Origin: Camillea tinctor
Lineage: Eukaryota; Ascomycota; Sordariomycetes; Xylariales; Xylariaceae
DNA: 64,000 nucleotides
Direction of reading: 5' to 3'
NCBI GenBank assembly: GCA_022578605.1
Contig: MU394094.1
Span: 1 to 64,000 of the forward strand
Shown: piece by piece, positions 36,903-50,211 of the stretch
Layout of the letters: each line of letters begins with the position of its first letter
How positions within the stretch are numbered: position 1 is the first letter of the stretch
Translations under genes and position numbers: made by a program
The notes under the pieces: generated by a model
Told to the model about the DNA's origin: nothing
Database searches by the model: none
Seen by the model: the letters and a program-made list of their open reading frames with translations, nothing else

Positions 36903-39900
36903 GAATTGGCCTCCGATGACCTAACTGGCGTGAGCCTAGGCGGTGATAATATATTCGTCAAGATCCCTCAAAATCCGCTCAGCGGTAATAAACCATGGGG
37001 CATGAGAAGATGAACAGTATGAGAACACGAAAAGTTGGGCAAAGGCATGATTGTGCTTCTCTAGAGGGTGGTTGGCTGCTGGGAACTGGTTTTCTTGCCT
37101 AATGTTGGACGGTCTTGACGTGAACACGGAATACGGGAAATACGGAATGGGACAGGAAGAGTCTACTTGAATGAAAGATAGAGAGAGATAAGGAGTGGGT
37201 GGGGAAGGGACTCTGGGGAGGTGTTTCTTTTTTTGTACTATATATGTGTGTGAGGTTGTAACCTTGATCGCCTGCATGTGATTTATTCTGCAAGATTTTT
37301 TTTCCCCTTTCTTTCCCGGCCTATGTACAGTAAAACACGAACGCGCACAACATACTTGGAATGATGGAAGAAAGTTGTCATTGTGATTGTCATCATGAGA
37401 CCATTTTAAGATAGGAAATTTATGAGAGACGGGTAAGGTAAGAGCAAGAAATGAAATAGGGGCGGGAGGAAAGGGGAAAAAAAAAGGGGGGGGAGGGGGG
37501 GGGATCAAAGATGATGATTGATTAATTTGATTCAGCTATGTCAAGCAAATCAATGATTCGGTATTGTATACAACATGCATACCCCCGGGCCATTGGAGAG
37601 CAAGGGCTGCCGAAGGCCACGTGCCAACTAGGTAGGTTATGCAGATATCATGGTCTCTGGGGTAGACTGGGATGGACTCTGTTGTAGCCTAGCCTATGGT
37701 GTTATGTATGGATGATACATTTGTCTATATGGTGGCGGATGGGTGGATGAAAAGGATATAAGATGATGGGTTATGAAGTAAGGGGTCAGGGGATCAGGGG
37801 TTTATGAAAGAGAGGAAACGTGATGCCGGTGACACGATAGCCCTTGGCGATGATGAGATGTGATTCCGATCACATCGCAAGATTGGTTGGTACTGTGCCA
37901 GGTCAGGCAGGTATTTACGTAGATGATGTGCTGAACGGAAGAAAGGGGGAGAGGGGGGGGGTTCGATCTCCTTCAACGCAAACATCTACCTTAACCTAGA
38001 CTACGGATTACTTTAGGTACATCCCTGCTACCTGGGCGGGTATGACTGCTCCGTAGGTAAGGAGATGGTGCGCAAGTGTGTTTGTATCTCTGCAAAGCAC
38101 CTCAGTTAGGTAGGTGGCTAATTGTTGCTATTCACACGTGAGGTATTAGAATGTCAGGTTGAATGTGTGTGTAATTATATATCATAGAAAACCGTATATG
38201 CTAGGAAATGTGATACGTAAGACTGGGAGGTAACAAACAGCAGGTTATATAAGTCATCAAAGAAATCATGAATCTACACACGACCTTTAACTCAGGTATA
38301 TGGCGAGGGTTAGGGTTATCCCAAGTAGATCTAGTTCTAGTCCCCTACACAACGGTAATAGGACTAGGTTACACTATTTCTGGGTGTCTCCTAATAATAT
38401 ATGTAGATAGGTAACTATATATAATATATATATTTAATTATATATATATACCTATATATGCCTATATATGCACATATGTGTGCGTGTATGTGGCACGGAA
38501 TCTTACATATAGGTCAACCTAGATATGTACCGCATCGGTCTTCCCCGCAGGCTGACCGAGAGGATATTTGATCAGCCAGCTACCGTCATGCTCCCTAGTT
38601 AGTATATACGTCATTGTATGACTGCCTACATCAGGGAGGCAAGGCCGCGATGATACCTTTTGCTAGTGAATGCTTGGAACAAAAGACGGGACGAATCTTA
38701 ACTTTGATTAGGAGGCCTGAAGCGGATATGTACAAGCAAACATATACTCCCCTGCCTTGAGTAGATTGTGTGCTCGTGGGGTGATAGGCTGGCCGGTAGA
38801 GGTAAGTATGCATGTAAGCATATATCTACTATGTTTCAAGAAGACAATGAGAAGATTCTAATTGGGGGACTTGTGATCCTTGTGCACCCTTGGCATGATG
38901 CTGCATGTCAGAATAGTTAGAGAATGCAGGTGAGGAGGGAGGAGAGAAAGAAGGAGGGGTTGTTGTTGAGAGTAATGGGAGATGTAATCGTTATTCGTTT
39001 CTCTTTTCCCTTTTCTTTTTTTAACGTGTTCGTATTCTATTGATTCACCTCATCGGATAGAAAGGCAATGCGGGTTAATCTAATAACTATCTACAACCGA
39101 GACTTGAACGGGAAGACGGCACATCGGGGGTCTCGGGCCACCGGTGAAGTGATTGTTTCTGTTCGGAGTCCTACGGAAGTGGAGGTCTAATCAGATGATG
39201 TATATACACTACCTATATGCATGTATGTCTCTCTGCACTCTATCAGTGCGCCGTGGTAGGTGAATAAGTAGGGGACTTTTTTTTTTCCTTTTCTATTCGG
39301 TTCTCGCGGGTAAAGGAGATTTCGGAGTAAACCCACAGACTTGACCCATACTCTATGAGGGGTTGGTAGTTGTGAGTTGTGATGGTGGCTGTCATTTTGT
39401 CGTCGTTGGTTCGGTTGAAACCCGAGAATGCCATCGCTCATCGGAGAATTGCGTGAGTGGCAACGGGCAAAAAGTAAGTCATGGGGGTCAGTGTTGAGGT
39501 ATCCGTTTCACTCATCTGGTTTGGTTTAGGTTAGTGTAATAGAAACGGGGTCCGAATTGATATCTAATTCGGCGGCGAAGATGAGAAACACCACAAGCAA
39601 CAGCCCTTGCACATACGCGTCAATCAACCTTGCCTATCGGTTGTAGATCACTGGAGAAGAAGACCCCCGAATATCCGATGGACGGGGAAAAAAAAAAGAG
39701 TGAAAATGTGCGCACTCATTGTATTTCCTAGCGTTGTTCCTTTATATATAACTTATGACAATAGGTTCTCGTGTAGCTAACCTGGTAATATGCTCAAATA
39801 TCAGCAAAGAAGAAAAATATGTGACAAGGCCAAGACAAGATTCAAAAAGGTAGGATTCATGAATTACAATGATATTGTGAAAAGGAAATAAAAACCAACT

Positions 39901-41910
39901 CATCGGGAACATCATCCCTGTCTGGGCTTTCAACATCGTGTGTCTATATTATTTAGTATTACCTGTAGGTTAGATGGGAAACAGAAACAGAAACATCTTG
40001 TCAGCGAGGCTGATCCTACTTGCGATCCCCACACTGTTTTTGAATTGCGCATCTATTTGTATACGAGGGTTGCTATGACGGGTCGCTTTGGAGTCCTTGT
40101 TAATATGGTGATATCTGATACAACCTACGTATTTGATATATCTTCCTATCTACTACCTTTTCTAGCAGACAACACTTTTATTGGTGTCATGGTGATGGAC
40201 GACCGACTTTCCCGATAACTTGACTCAGTGTTACAGTATAGGCAATTATAAGACAGTAAGTACATAGTGTGTGTATGACATTATGACATTTGTTGTTGGT
40301 GTATACAATATTACTACATGCATGCTAAAAAAGTCCAACTATATACATAGGAATTGATCCTACAATGTTTTCAGCTCAAATTGACTTGGAATTTCTAAGC
40401 TGAGTAAGTATCCCCCCTACCTACCTACCTTGAACCACATGCATTACAATACAATGGTGCACGATGCCTGCGAGTCAATGTGCTTAGTTATACAATAGTA
40501 TAATAGAAGATAAGCCGAAAGTCTATAGATAATCTGATAACTGTTTTTTACTATAGTGAAAACTGGGGTGAAACTCTACGTGATTAATTGGAGTTTTCGT
40601 GAAAAGGACCTTTTTCTTTCTTTTCTGAAATTTAAAAAAACTACTCAAAAACTCAAAAATTCAAAAAATCAAAATAAATAAAAAAAGGAAAAGGAAGGAA
40701 GGAAGAAAGATGGATGACAGGGGTTGTTAGTATGTTTCTTATTTTAGTCGGGGGGGCTCATTCACGTTGCGTTGCATCCGAACTAAACCCAACTAAAACT
40801 AACTAAAATCAAAGCCACTACGGTGGTTCTTCTCTTTTCTCGCGATACCTCTACCTTTTGAATACTTGGTATAGTAGCAATTAACTCCATGTACTGTAAG
40901 AAAAGATTAAAGAATAAAGGAAGAATGGCTATTTTTATTTATTTATCACTATCATTATTATTATTATTATTATTAGTAGTAGTAGTAGTACTGTTTTCGA
41001 TATAGTACTCGAGTTCTTCCTTACCTTACCTCGGAGGTATACATTCTGGCAATGCATACATGGTTACATACATACATAGATCCATAGTGGCCGAGTGAGT
41101 GGCCCCGTCATGTCGTGGAACAAGGTGCTTACAACGTGCTGCTAGGATATCCCTCCCATGCCACTACCACCACTGCCTACCCATCCATCGATCTCCACAT
41201 GGATTGACGGATGCGGCCAGGCAAACCCTCCCCTCTCTGGATGGTCACCTCTTCCTCTGCCTCTACCTCATTGGATACCGTACCTTGTTTGGAAATCAGC
41301 CTGCCGGTCAGCTTGAACGCCGACAGGTCCCGGCTGGTACCTCGCATGTACTGTACCGATAGCATCATGTTCTTTGTATGGAGTTGGAGTTGCCGTGGGT
41401 TGTCATGGATCGAGGGTGAGGGAGCAGCAGCAGTTCCCCCTCCCCTGGACCATGTCATATGTCATCCACCAGATACTCATAACAGTGATAATGTCTCCTT
41501 CGTTTCCGCTCCCGAGCTGCCGTAGCCATCTTTTTCTCTTCTCTTTGTGTTCTTCTAGAGTTCTATCCCCCCATGTGAGAGAGAGAGGCTGTCGTACTAC
41601 ACACCTACGCCGGTCTGTCTATCTGTCTGTCACTGTGGCTTTGGATTGATCAGCCAAGCCCTTCCATGACCTGATATTCTGTGACGCCGTCACGCAGACG
41701 CATACGCACATCCACGGGTTTTGAGCGCACTTTCTAGGCCTAGCTGCCTATAGCTTGATGCCTCTCAAGTGAGCCTACAGGCTACGGTCACATCGCCGTC
41801 TCTTCTTTACTATATCATTCGCCGATCACTGTCACATCCCGCTTATACGCACATATACTATACACACATACACATACACACCCACACACACCCACACCCA
41901 CGTACACACC
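36903..41910. other. Gene-free interval, 5.0 kb
   Basis: AT-rich and low-complexity. It contains poly-G/A around 37480-37500, TA-rich sequence at 38400-38470, and ATT then AGT triplet runs at about 40955-40990. ORFs such as minus 36936-37508 are driven by these biased tracts and show no domain. The end (about 41860-41905) is CA-rich leader of the NRPS-type gene. Confidence 0.55.
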
Positions 41911-41940
41911 ATGGCAACTCCAGCAAGAGTAACTTGCTAG
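41911..41940 (+). promoter_or_regulatory. Short upstream ORF or alternative start of the NRPS-type gene
   Basis: ACCATGG, a strong initiation context, starts a 9-residue frame (MATPARVTC, stop at 41938) that ends 29 nt before the main ATG at 41970, in another frame. Alternatively, a 65-nt intron (41929-41993; GTAACT donor, ACACAG acceptor) would join MATPAR in phase to PETETH of the main protein and make this the true start. Confidence 0.45.
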
Positions 41941-41969
41941 CCCTTCCGCGAATCGATACCTCTGAAAAG

Positions 41970-44900
41970 ATGCTGGCGAGCGAATTAACACAGCCTGAAA
42001 CAGAGACGCATGCCGCCGAGCCTTCGAGAGATGCGCCCAAGCAACATCTGTTGCCCTCGATCAACACCTCGCATTCATTCATAGGAAATGACCTTGCTAG
42101 CACCCAAAGTTTATTGAAGTCGGCTACACAAGAGATAGCTGACGCTTTGGGAGTCGATGCGAGTGAACTCCCACAATCCTTCGAGGGGTTAAGGCCAATA
42201 CACTCGGATTATTCTCCAAACGCAGAAGAGGTTGTACGACCCCTAAGCGGCCTCAAGCATATTCGAAGAGGCTCCGCCAGCTCATTGTCGACCTATTCGT
42301 ATTCACCCTTGGACGATAGAGACACCTGGGTAGGCTCGATACATGACGCAATGCAGATGCGTCTCACTGTCGCGGTCGCCGAAGTTCTCGGGCTACAAGG
42401 CAAAGAAGTCCCTCGCGATGAGTCGTTCGTAGAACTCGGTGGTAACCAGCGGGCGGCTATGGAGCTGCGGGCGAATTGCATGAATGCTGGAATGGCTCTT
42501 ACGACGAAGGACATCATGAATTGCAAGACAATTGCCGAGCTCGAAACATGTATGACACCTATAAGTCCGCCTCAGAGCGCAGAAGGCCCCCGCTGGCCAC
42601 TGCTCACCCCGTCTGAGCCCGACTTGCGAGAGGTTTTTACGAAGAGTCCGAGACTACAGTTAACCGAACAGAGACCGCCCGTCATCCCGCCAAAAGCTTT
42701 AGCTAGACTGTCCGTGCCACGAAAGGCTTCGCGGAGATATCATAACGAGGTCGAGCAACTTTTATCCCTCCATAGCGACGTATCTAAAGCAGCCGTCCTT
42801 AGGCCTAAAGCTGGTCCCTTCGAAGGCAAAACCGTGGCATTTATAACATTAGCAAGCTGCGTATTCGATGGTCCCGATGACTGCGAGATTAAGCTCCAAA
42901 AGGCTTACTACGGTAGCCAACTTCCAGTCATCCGGAAGGCTATTGAATCACGAGTCGTGGCAAACCTAGTACCCAGCGTCTGGGTGGTCTTGGAGAGGAT
43001 GCCGCTGGACGAGGCGGGCAAGAATAACCGAAGAAAGCTCCAGACGTGGATCCAAAACGTGAACGACGACTTGTATTGGCAGATCATGTCGGTGGAATTG
43101 GAGGAGTCCATGGCGCACCCGACTACGGAAGTGGAGAGGAGGCTTTCCAAGGCGGTCAGCAGAGTGTTGCATATCGATCAGGATAATATAAACATGAACA
43201 TGTCGTTCTCTAAGCTGGGAGGCGATTCTTCCACAGCAAAACAACTTGCCATGAGATGTCAGGCCCAAGGCATTCTTCTGCAGATGGACGATATTATGGA
43301 GGCCGAATCGCTCACTAAGCTTGCTTCTATTGTTAACATGAGCAGAACTCATTCGCGGAATACGAGCGAGGCGAGCTTGGAGGGTTTCAACCTTTCCCCT
43401 ATGCAGCGCTTGTATTTTCATACACCAATGGGCAACAATGTTGAGTACAGGGAATCCAGAAATGCGGACTACCGGTTTAACCAAAGCGTCTTACTTCGAC
43501 TGAAAAGGAGTCTAGGTACGGTAGAGATACACGCGGCAGTTGAAGCTGTTGTTGGTCGTCATCCAATGCTGAGATGCCGATTTCGCTCCGACCAGGAAGG
43601 CTGGCACCAGTTCATCGAACCGGATATTTCAAGCTCGTATCAATTCAAACACCATTTAATAAGCTCTAACGGCGACGGTGAGGTAGAAAAGGTTATCATG
43701 GACGCCCAAACTAAGATCAATATTGAAGAGGGCCCAGTCTTTGCTGCTCATCATCTATACGCCCACGACGAAAACCAAATGATCTACCTCGTCGCTCACC
43801 ACTTAGTCGTCGACCTTCGCTCATGGCAGGTAGTTATTGACGATCTAGAGGGTCTGCTAACAAGCGGTCATCTAGTATCTGGGCCGTCGATTTCGTTTAG
43901 GGAGTGGACACTACATCAAGAATACCACGCTCAAAGCATAGACCTGACTAAGAGCCCCCGTTTTAACACTGCAGAGGGATATCTGGAATACTGGGGCCTT
44001 GAGAACGCATCAAACACATATGGGGAGACGCTTGCGGTTGGCTTTACCCTGGACCGTACAACCACCTCGATGCTCGAGGCTAGCCACAGCGCGTTGAGAA
44101 CGGATTCTTGCGACATACTCATGGCCTGTTTGCTTCTCTCCTTTTCCCAGACGTTTAGCGATCGGAAGGTTCCTGCTATATGGAGCCAAGAATACGAAAG
44201 GTCTTCCCTAGGCATTGAGCGCGACGTATCGGAGACGGTTGGGTGGTTTACTTCCCTCTGCCCCTTCGCTATAGACATTTCTCCAATGGACGACATTATT
44301 CATGTTGTTAGGCGTGTTAAAGACTCTCGTCGGACCGCATCTGACAGTGGAATTTCATATTTCGTAACAAACCTTTCGGATGATGCTTCTGCAGCCCCCT
44401 TTTCTTCGACCCATTGCCCTCTCGAGCTTATGTTTACTTATGCAGGATCTATGCAAAACCTGAAGAGTCACGATTCTCTCTTGGAACAACTACCAGTTCC
44501 CGGGAAGTCTCTAGCGTCTGGAACATCGGATATCGGCCGCTCTGTCGGTCGAATAGCTGTGATCGAAGTATCCACTTTGATCGACAAAGGAGAGGCCAAG
44601 ATCAAGTTTCTATACAATCGCGAATCGAGGCGCCAAGGGCAAATGCAAAGCTGGTTGCGCAATTACGAGAGGACTCTGCGTCAGTCGATTAGAAAACTAC
44701 AGACCTCAGCGCCTGGGCTCTCTTTATCGGATATGCCTTACATGAACATTTCATTCGAAGGGCTGGAGATATTGAATAAGGAGATTCTGCCGCGTCTCAA
44801 CCTCAGCGTCTCCAATATAGAGGCTATATATCCAGTCACAGCCAACCAGCAAAGAATTCTCATTAACCAGACATTGATACCCGGGAGCTCTAATGCCCAG

Positions 44901-47900
44901 GTGGTTTACCAGTTAAATACCGTCGGAAATCCCGTCGATATTGGGCGAATATGTACTGCCTGGCAGCAACTTACTCAAAAGCATCCTGCTATGCGAACGG
45001 TTTTCACACCAAGTACTTCAGAAGATGGCCTGTACGACCAGATAATCTTGCGCAATCACTCACCTGCTATGCTGTTTCTCGAAAGCGAAGACATAGAGAA
45101 CTCGATGGCAGCTATTGATAATCTCCCCCCTCTACTACTAACCGAGGGTATTCCATGGCATAGACTGATTGTCTGCCAGGCGGTTGGGAAGACTTTGGTA
45201 AAGCTAGAGATTAGCCAAGCTATCTGTGATGTAAGTGTTATCCAAAATAATCCAAGAACGTATGTACATCGAACGCTCACCTCCAATACAGATCACAAGC
45301 GTAGCTATCCTCTTCAACGAACTCGAACAAGCTTACTTAGGTCTTGTCGCGTCGTCTTCCGATGTATCATACCCCGAGTACACCCAATGTCTCAAAATGA
45401 CACCCTGCAGTGTTGAGTTCTGGAAGGGAAAGCTTCAGGATATTCAGCCCTGCCAATTCCCTAGCACCATATCGAGGTCGCCATCCCCGATGGAGTGGCA
45501 AACAACATCAGTTGATCTCGAGATTCCATTTCAGCAGCTCCAGACCTTCGCAAACAAGCACGATATCGATGCGGCTATAGTGATCCAAGTTGCCTGGGGC
45601 CTCTTATTGAGGACATACATCGGCACAGATGATGTGTGCTTTGGGTATTCTACCTCTGGCAGGGACCTTCCGGTCAAAGGTCTAAGCCACGCCGTCGGGT
45701 CCTTCTCGAATATGCTAATCTGCAGGCTCACGACTGAGCCAGAGAAGTCCGTCGCGCAACTGCTCCTCGACGTGGTCAACGAGCGCCAGGGCGCCTTTCA
45801 CCACCAGCACGTGACAGTGACTAGCATTGAACACGAACTTCGGATGAAAGGAGACCGATTGTTCAACACCTGTTTATCGTTTGGGTACGAGGATGAGGCA
45901 AACTACGCTCTCCCGGATGCTAGATTTCGCCTTGCAAGATGCACGCAGGCCTCAGAATTCGACATACACGTGAACGTGAAGTTCCAAAATGGAAACATCA
46001 CAGTAGATATTGGGCACCGAATTCTGACCTATGAGCGAGCCACTACAGTGGCATACGCCTTTGGAAGGGCCATCGAGAATATCTTCGAGGCCCCGAACGC
46101 TCCGGTCAGGGAAGTAGATATATTCAGTGTTCACGACCACAAGCAGATATTGGCATGGAATAGCATGCCCCAGGTCGATGTGCCGGAGGATCACGTTCCC
46201 CAACTCATCGCCTCTAGGATGTTTCGCAACCCGGAGATCCAGGCAGTTTGCGCTTGGGACGGCGACCTTACTTACGCCGAGCTTTATAGGTGTTCCATGG
46301 TGCTAGCCAAGCACCTTTTGGCCTCCGGCCTCAAACCACAATCGCCAGTACCGATAATCATGGATAAAAGCCGATGGGCTGTGGTGGCTATGTTAGCAGT
46401 CCTGACGTGAGTGCAGTATTATTGCCCTTTTATACAACAATTACCAGTACTAACTATCATGCTCAGTGCCGGCGCGATTATTGTCCCTGTCGATGCCGAA
46501 GCGACCAGCAGGATCCGATGGGTTGTAGATGCGGTGAGCGCCGAGTTTGTCTTGGTTTCCGATAATGTCCGCGGACATATTGATGGGCTCGTGAGCAAAG
46601 TGGTTATTGTCAATGACCAAACTGTCCTTGCAATGTCCGCGCGTACCGATGACGTATCTCTTATTCAAACTAACCCTTTCGATATTGCTTGCATCCTCTT
46701 CACCTCCGGGGGGTCGAAGGGTCGTAAGGCTATGTCTTATAGCCACGGAGCTCTAGCAACTGCGTGTGTTGGCCAGGGTAGTACATTATGGATTAATCCT
46801 TCTAGCCGAGTGATGCAGCTCTCATCTTTCAGTGTTGACATTGCCCTGTCCGAAATATTTACAACTTTGGTTCATGGAGGTTGTGTCTGTGTTCCTTCGT
46901 CGTCGGAGAGGATCACAGATTTTGCAGGAGCAGCGTGCCGCATGCGAGTAAATTGGACGTACTTAACTCCTACCTTGTCTCGCAAGATCCAGACAGATAG
47001 CCTCCCCGATTTGTCAGTTGTCTGCTTCAGAACTAGACAGCTTGATAATGATGCCTATGCACCATGGGCGGGAAAGGCTAAGGTGCTTCTTGTTTACGGC
47101 TCTGCCGAAGCCTGTCCACTTGGGCTTGCCGCCACCGAGATGACCGATTCAAATGTACAGAGCTTCGGTAACCCCTCTTCTGGAAACTTCTGGATCGTGA
47201 GCCCGGAGGATAATAATCGTCTGATGCCGGTTGGTGCCCTGGGTGAGCTCGTGATTGGCGGTCCTACTCTCGCTAGCGGATTTGACATAAATGACCGCGA
47301 TGTCAAAACATGGGTTGGGCGGAGTGCGGCTCGCGCGAAATCTTTGCTCGATCAATCGGGCTGCCGCCTGCTCAAGACAGGACACTATGTTCGGTACCGG
47401 GAGCATGGTGAGATTGAGTTCGTCAAGGCAGATGGTGAGGAATGCAAGATAGAAGGGAAATCCTTCCGCGTCTCGGACATAGAGCCTAAGCTCCGTCGAT
47501 GCTTCGGCCGGGGCGTAGATGTCGTGGTGGAAACTATTGCGTTCAAAGACACGAATTCATCGCCTATACTCGCCGCCTTCGTGGAATTTGGGGACGGTTT
47601 CTTTCACGGGAGGGAAGATCTATCTAGGCTTAGTCGGGTAACAAGAGAAAAACTACACTTCTCTAAGAAGATGGCAGATATGGTTCTCCGAGAATCCCTT
47701 CCGAGCTACATGCTCCCCACGGCCTACATACCCGTCCGGCGTATGCCGTTGACGCCATCATTGAAGGTTAATAGAAAAGAACTTCAGAAGCTGATCACTG
47801 GTTTCTCGCGCAATCAGCTTCTAGGCCTTAGTCAGGTTCCGAACCCCCAGGAAGCGATTGGTCTCAAACCACTGCCATTGACGAGAGCTGAGCAGTATAT

Positions 47901-50211
47901 GCGAGCTATCTGGGCAGATATTCTCAATATAGAGGAAGACGACATCACTGCTAACGATGGGTTTTTAAGTGCTGGCGGAGACGCAGTCACTGCCCGTGAC
48001 TTGGTCCTCATCTGCCGCCATCGAGATATTTCCATCTCTATCATCGATATTCTACGAAACGCACCACTAAGTGACCTCTGCCGTGGCATCGTTTCATTCG
48101 ACCCTCCAGTTTCTAGCGATGACGATAGCTCATCAAGGCAGACAACACCCTCTAGTGTGTTTATCGATGACGGCATCATGCCACCAATCGGATCAGACAA
48201 GAGCATGATAGAGGACGTAGCTGAAGCGTCCTCTCTCCAGACAATGTATATTGAGTCTGGTATGCTCCAGAGCCGAGCTAATATCACCCACTTCTTGATC
48301 AATATCTCCGGAGCCCTCGATTGGCAGAAACTGGAGAACGCCTGCATTATGCTAACTAAAGCCCATCCCATTCTCCGCACTGCCTTTGTATCTCACAGCC
48401 GCCAGATTTACCAGACTGTCCTCCGCTCTTGGCACCCGGAGTTCCTGAGGTATCAATGCCAAAGCTGGCGCCTGAGCAACCTAGCTACTAAACTCGTCAA
48501 AAGAGAGCAGCCCATCCCTGTTGACTTCCGCCGACCGATCACCAAATTTTCCTATCTGGACGCGGGGAAGAGCTCGATCCTGGTGATGCGTCTCTCCAAG
48601 GCGCAGTACGACGACCTATCGGTTTCAACACTCCTCCAAGACCTTGATCGTTTCTATCGTTGCAGTGACCTTTCCACTCGTAATCCGGGGTTTTGTACTG
48701 TCGTCCGTGCTGCTCAGTCTACTTATGCTAATGGCGCGACCGAATACTGGCGCGATCTCCTGGACGGCTCGACGATCACGCAAATATTCTCCCAGCCATC
48801 CCTTGCAAGCGTGAACACGAGTTTGAGGACCATTCAACAGAAAATCCCTACCGGTTCGCTACAGAATATTGGAATCCCCTTCGAAACTATCTTAAAGGGC
48901 GCATGGTCAATAGTTCTCTCAACTCTATCCGGATCCGATGACGTGGTCTTCGGTCAGCTTGTAGATGGCAAGCATCTAATTCTTCCCAATGGCCAGTCCA
49001 TAGGAGATATCGTTGGTCCGACAGGCAACGTGATTCCAGTGCGCACACGAATACCTAGTGATACGATCACCCCCTACGAGTATTTCAGATCCGTCCAGAG
49101 CCAGCACGTTGCTAGCATTCCACACGAAAACATGCAGACAGCCGATATTATACAGCGGTGTACATCTTGGCCAGGATGGGCACGCTTCAGCACTGTTGTT
49201 TATAACCAAAACCGAAGTAGACAAGCCAAAGTGCTAGGGTTCCCATTGGGACATTCTACATGCACTCTAGAGTTATTTGAGTCTAACTACCAGGACTCGG
49301 ATCTCTTTGTTAGGTCTTTTGTAGCAGGATCAGAAAACGTCGACGTCTCCATCACATTCTGCGAAAAGAAGATGGGTTTCGCATTCGTAGAACAAGTGCT
49401 CAAGATGCTTTGCTCAACCATTTCCCTACTTACTTCGACCTTCGTCATGGAGCCCATGTCACTGAAGGCGCTCAACAAAAGCTATTCAACACTGAAGATC
49501 CCATTGCCTGCACCGAAGCGGGAAACTGGCTTGCCGTCATCAGTGCAGGCTGTCGATCCTGATAACGCTCGGGCAGTCCATAATATCATATCCGCCGCAT
49601 GGGATTCTATCCTCGAAGCGCAGAATCTCAAGGTGAATGATGTTCGCTCAGTACCGTTTTACGAACTCTGGGGGGCCCTTATGCCCGCAGCGGAGCTTGC
49701 CCAATACTACACAGCCAGGGTGCCGAGGCTACCGGGTCTCGAGCACAAGGTGTACACCACGGAGGAGATTATTGAGCATCCGACGATGATGCAGCAATAC
49801 GAACTCATCATTGCCAAGCAGCAAGCTCCACAGCTTCGGCGCAAAGGCAGCTTCGCGTCGTGGGGCAAAAACATCCGCAGGCTGACAGTCAGGACTAGTA
49901 CCCCGGCAACCCATAGCAATAACCCTACGTCTAGCGGCCTGGCACCCCTCACTGAGAATAGCCGACCGATGGACTCACGCGGCAGCAGCTCTCTCGAGTC
50001 GTTGACGGCGGGGAGCAGTAACAGCGATGATGACGAGCCCAGAGAAGCAGCAAACAACAACAGCAACAGAAATAATAATAATACCTTGTCGTCTCCGACG
50101 ATTGCTAGGAACGGGGCGAAGACGCCTGGTAGCGCCAAGCTGACTCCTGCCGGCAAGGGACATAAAAAGGGAAACTCATTTTTGGGCAAGATAATGCCCA
50201 CTGCATCTTGA
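41970..50211 (+). CDS. Large NRPS-type protein with mostly disabled active sites
   Basis: Exons 41970-45230, 45292-46406 and 46467-50211 (introns 61 and 60 nt, good signals) give 2706 aa in one continuous frame. Order of domains: carrier T1 (about 116-197), where ELGGNQ (156-160) replaces the GGDS core; an adenylation C-terminal subdomain alone (about 256-363, ending LDEAGKNNRRKL); carrier T2 (about 375-455) with intact LGGDSS (Ser420); an epimerisation-type domain (about 474-905) with AHHLVVD (610-615), SW and TVGWFTSL; a condensation domain (about 945-1363) whose HHxxxD is SQAICD; adenylation domain A2 (about 1386-1900) with altered TSGGSKGRK and TGHYVRY (normally TGD) but a retained lysine in LKVNRK; T3 with AGGDAV (Ser to Ala1965); a terminal condensation domain with SKAQYDD in place of HHxxxD; T4 with FYELWGAL and no serine; then a Ser/Asn-rich basic tail (about 2570-2706). 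Conventional peptide synthesis looks impossible. Confidence 0.88.

Noticed and set aside
36936..37508. 190-codon minus-strand ORF
   Set aside because: Begins in a proline/phenylalanine run translated from a G-rich homopolymer tract; low complexity throughout.
38307..38318. Telomere-like GGGTTAGGGTTA
   Set aside because: Only two units; too short to indicate a telomere or a fusion point.
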